This document shows, in pieces, positions 61,838-64,000 of a stretch of 64,000 bases of DNA. The stretch is from contig NZ_BMZM01000001.1 of the NCBI RefSeq assembly GCF_014652795.1, positions 496,001 through 560,000 on the forward strand, written 5' to 3'. The position numbers and the translations under genes are program-made. Each line of letters opens with the position of its first letter. Positions within the stretch are counted from its first letter, which is position 1. The notes beneath the pieces are model-generated. The model did no database searches. It was not told where the DNA came from and was given only the letters and a program-made list of their open reading frames with translations. This DNA comes from Kushneria pakistanensis. GTDB lineage: Bacteria; Pseudomonadota; Gammaproteobacteria; Pseudomonadales; Halomonadaceae.

Positions 61838-62848
61838 TTACCGATAAAAGTCGGGGCGATCGGGCATGCTCACCGGCTCGACCTGCCCGCTCTCCTGGGC
61901 CTTGACGCAGGCATCACCGGCCACGGCGGCGGCAAAACCATCCCAGGAAGAGGGGCCCTTGAGTGCACCGGCCTGGGCATCATGAATAAAGCCTTGCAGC
62001 TCAGTGTTAAAAGCGTCGTCAAAACGTTTTTTCCAGTCCTGAAGAATCTCGTTGCTGCGCTTGCCGGCCTGACGCAGGGTCAGGCTCTGAGGCTCGGGCA
62101 GGTGTGCAATGCCTTCCTCGCCGACAACCGTGCACTGGATGTCATAGCCGTACTGGCAGTTGACGAAAACTTCCACATCAATACGAGTGCCACGGGTGGT
62201 TTCCAGCAGGACCAACTGTGGATCACGCACTTCACTATGGGCATGACGGGTCTTTTGCGAGAAGGCGACCTGGGCACTGGCGTATTCATCGTCGAGCAGC
62301 CAGCGGAAGGTATCGAGCTCATGAATCAGCGTGTCATGAATCGCCATTGGTGTGACATAACGCTCGGGGACTGTAGGGTTGCGATGCGCAGCATGGATCA
62401 TCAAAGCCTGTCCGAGGTTGCCGGCATCCATCGTGTCCTTGAGCAGGTTGTAGCCGTGATCGTAGCGGCGCATGAAGCCGACCTGGACCAGGCGCCGTCC
62501 GGCAGCCATTTCGGCGTCCATAATGCGCTGGCAGCCCTCGGCAGTCGTTGCCAGCGGCTTTTCGCAAAACACGTACCTGCCGGCCTTGATGGCTGCCAGC
62601 ACGTACTCTTCGTGCGTCTGGCCCCAGGACGTTACCAGGACGGCATCGACATTGTCGGCCTCGATCAATGCCTGACCGGTCTCGTACACCGTGGCATCAA
62701 GGCCCAAACGATCGATCATGGCGTGAGCCTGGTCGAGATTGACATCGCTGACGGCCACGATCTCTGCGTCAGTCAGCGTTTTGGTGATGCGGCGGGAATG
62801 CTCTTCGCCGATCATGCCTGTTCCAATAACACCAATACGGATCGTCAT
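61838..62848 (-). CDS. iolG: myo-Inositol 2-dehydrogenase (Gfo/Idh/MocA family)
   Basis: 336 residues, normal length. NAD-dependent oxidation of myo-inositol to scyllo-inosose, the first step of the pathway. N-terminal Rossmann motif [18 protein letters not shown], then [13 protein letters not shown] (catalytic Lys in E-K-P), [17 protein letters not shown] and the active-site [20 protein letters not shown] (Asp/His). Fifteen bases after the TIM-barrel gene, so it is in an upstream operon separate from iolC, which begins after the terminator. Whether the substrate is myo-, scyllo- or chiro-inositol cannot be told. Confidence 0.92.
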   Translation of the reverse strand: MTIRIGVIGTGMIGEEHSRRITKTLTDAEIVAVSDVNLDQAHAMIDRLGLDATVYETGQALIEADNVDAVLVTSWGQTHEEYVLAAIKAGRYVFCEKPLATTAEGCQRIMDAEMAAGRRLVQVGFMRRYDHGYNLLKDTMDAGNLGQALMIHAAHRNPTVPERYVTPMAIHDTLIHELDTFRWLLDDEYASAQVAFSQKTRHAHSEVRDPQLVLLETTRGTRIDVEVFVNCQYGYDIQCTVVGEEGIAHLPEPQSLTLRQAGKRSNEILQDWKKRFDDAFNTELQGFIHDAQAGALKGPSSWDGFAAAVAGDACVKAQESGQVEPVSMPDRPDFYR

Positions 62849-62863
62849 GGGAGAGCTCCTCGA

Positions 62864-63760
62864 TTATTTAAAGTACTTGTCAACGTATCGCTGCATTTCT
62901 TCACGCATGAAGCGCGACGACGCTTCGGCGCGATCTTCCCAGGCAAACACACAGCTCGACAGCACACCGTCAAAGCCGATATCAGCCAGGGTTTTAAAGA
63001 AGACGTCCCAGTCCAGCTCACCTTCGCCGATGTCCAGGTGCTGGTGAACGCGAACGTTGGCGCCGGGCGGGTTGACGATGTAGCGCAGATTGGAGGATTT
63101 GGTGTGGTCATAGGTGTCGGCGACACGCGCATGCACCAGAACATCCTTTGTGCTGCGCATGGAGGTTTCCAGGTCATTGCCGTAGAAATAGGTATGCGGC
63201 GCAATATAGGAAGCCCGCACGGCCTTGGAATCTATGGTCTTGATGATGTCGACCGCCGGCTCGATGGTTTCTATCCAGTCTTCCGGGTGGGGTTCCAGAC
63301 TCAGGGTGACGCCTTCGCGTTCCAGAATCGGCACCAGTACATCCATGCTGCGCCAGAAGGCATTTTCACAGGCTTCAGGCGTATGAATGCCCTGACGATC
63401 AACGTTTGAACGTTCGGGAGAACCGCCACGACCGAATTCGGAAACCAGCGTGTCGCACTCCATTTCGACGGCGATCTCGATGATGCGCTTCCAGTTGTCC
63501 ATGGCCATTTCCCATTCGTCCTTGTAGGGACTGGACCAGCGGTACATGGGCTGCATGGTGGCAAGCGAGACGCCATGATCCTTCATGGCCTTTTTAAACG
63601 AGCGTACGCGCTCCGGGTAAACCCGCGGGCGTGTCCACCAGTTCAAAAAATCGGGGCGCGGCGAGAGTTCAATGTACTCAAACCCTGACTCGGCGGTGAC
63701 GCGACAGGTCTCTTCAAGCGAGAGGTGTCGATGCATGTGCGGATCCAGCGCGATTTTCAT
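62864..63760 (-). CDS. Sugar phosphate isomerase/epimerase (TIM barrel) of the inositol cluster
   Basis: 298 residues from the ATG at 63758-63760 (AGGAG upstream). Xylose-isomerase-like barrel: KIALDPHMHRHLSLEETCRV, ESGFEYIELSPRPDF, LVSEFGRGGSPERSNVDRQG and VTLSLEPHPEDWIETIEPAV with metal-ligand Glu/His residues. Family members in iol clusters act as inosose isomerases (IolI-like) or of unknown role (IolH-like); which one is undecided. Directly followed by iolG. Confidence 0.85.
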   Translation of the reverse strand: MKIALDPHMHRHLSLEETCRVTAESGFEYIELSPRPDFLNWWTRPRVYPERVRSFKKAMKDHGVSLATMQPMYRWSSPYKDEWEMAMDNWKRIIEIAVEMECDTLVSEFGRGGSPERSNVDRQGIHTPEACENAFWRSMDVLVPILEREGVTLSLEPHPEDWIETIEPAVDIIKTIDSKAVRASYIAPHTYFYGNDLETSMRSTKDVLVHARVADTYDHTKSSNLRYIVNPPGANVRVHQHLDIGEGELDWDVFFKTLADIGFDGVLSSCVFAWEDRAEASSRFMREEMQRYVDKYFK

Positions 63761-63807
63761 GGCAATGCTCTCCTGAAAAGTAACAAGATGCGGCAAAGGT
63801 GCGGTTT

Positions 63808-64000
63808 TTATTGATTGAGCGCCTGGCGAACGTATTCGATGCTCTCTCGTGTAGCGCCCAGTGGATCTTCAAGATCCCATACCGGCCTAGAAAAGGGTTC
63901 GACCGAAAAATAACCGGTATAGCCGCGCTCCAGCAGATCGTGAATCTGTTCGACATTACCCAGTCGATCCTCAGGGCCAATCAGGATGCGATGGTCATCC
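63808..64000 (-). CDS. Sugar phosphate isomerase/epimerase, C-terminal end (partial)
   Basis: The last 63 codons of a minus-strand gene whose start lies beyond the window. Translation from the edge reads RILIGPEDRLGNVEQIHDLL, then ERGYTGYFSVEPFSRPVWDL and ends SIEYVRQALNQ; the SVEPFS strand is the usual last barrel strand of xylose-isomerase-like TIM barrels. It is presumably another gene of the inositol operon, 47 bases upstream of the previous isomerase gene. Confidence 0.75.
   Translation of the reverse strand, partial: DDHRILIGPEDRLGNVEQIHDLLERGYTGYFSVEPFSRPVWDLEDPLGATRESIEYVRQALNQ

Noticed and set aside
61790-63409. 539-codon plus-strand frame opposite iolG and the isomerase
   Set aside because: It covers two well-recognised minus-strand genes; high GC at third positions makes the antisense frame open.

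Overview
The window is chromosomal DNA of a Gram-negative gammaproteobacterium. The closest fit from protein style and gene content is the Halomonadaceae (Halomonas/Kushneria-like); that is an inference from the proteins, not a database match. Most of it is moderately GC-rich with tight intergenic spacing and ordinary Shine-Dalgarno starts, broken by an obvious genomic island that is compositionally mixed.

Region 1 (1-24.4 kb) is mainly core genome: serine dehydratase (partial), a self-regulated XRE-azlCD exporter operon, an HNH protein, a LapG-like protease, tag, a 2-oxoglutarate oxygenase, a PAS-GGDEF-EAL protein, a Crp/Fnr regulator, fghA, mtgA, a sugar porter, an AEC transporter, an SOS-controlled radical SAM DNA-repair pair, a phosphopantetheinyl transferase with lpxO, and dkgB. 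At 19.9-23.7 kb sits a small phage remnant: tail-spike-like protein, CI-like repressor with a palindromic operator, GH108 endolysin and a putative holin.

Region 2 (24.4-50.8 kb) is a genomic island inserted in the 3' end of a tRNA gene with anticodon CAT. It is bounded by a 46-bp direct repeat and carries a tyrosine integrase next to the tRNA. The left half is satellite-like (AlpA-type regulator, an unknown AT-rich gene, DUF3987, Gp2/YagK-like protein, IS relic) followed by a recombination module (DUF932, ERF annealase, YqaJ exonuclease). The right half is one long plus-strand BREX type 1 operon: brxA-brxB-brxC, then an AAA ATPase plus PIN-like nuclease pair, pglX, a GmrSD/BrxU-like type IV restriction enzyme, pglZ and brxL. 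An McrBC pair follows beyond the right attachment site and is flanked by a second copy of a 92-bp island-end sequence. This suggests that the defence locus grew by accretion. Together the genes would mark host DNA (PglX), block unmodified phage DNA (BREX), and cut modified phage DNA (GmrSD, McrBC).

Region 3 (54.8-64 kb) returns to core-like DNA: a tautomerase and a myo-inositol catabolic cluster (mmsA/iolA, iolE, iolD, iolC-DUF2090 fusion, iolG, two TIM-barrel isomerase genes). Its central promoter region carries a row of GGAA-N6-TTCC palindromes of the kind bound by RpiR-type IolR repressors.

The best candidates for something undescribed are the AAA-PIN gene pair inside the BREX operon, the compositionally foreign specificity segment in pglX, the orphan AT-rich gene at 26.1 kb, and the three large perfect or near-perfect palindromes in the island's non-coding DNA.
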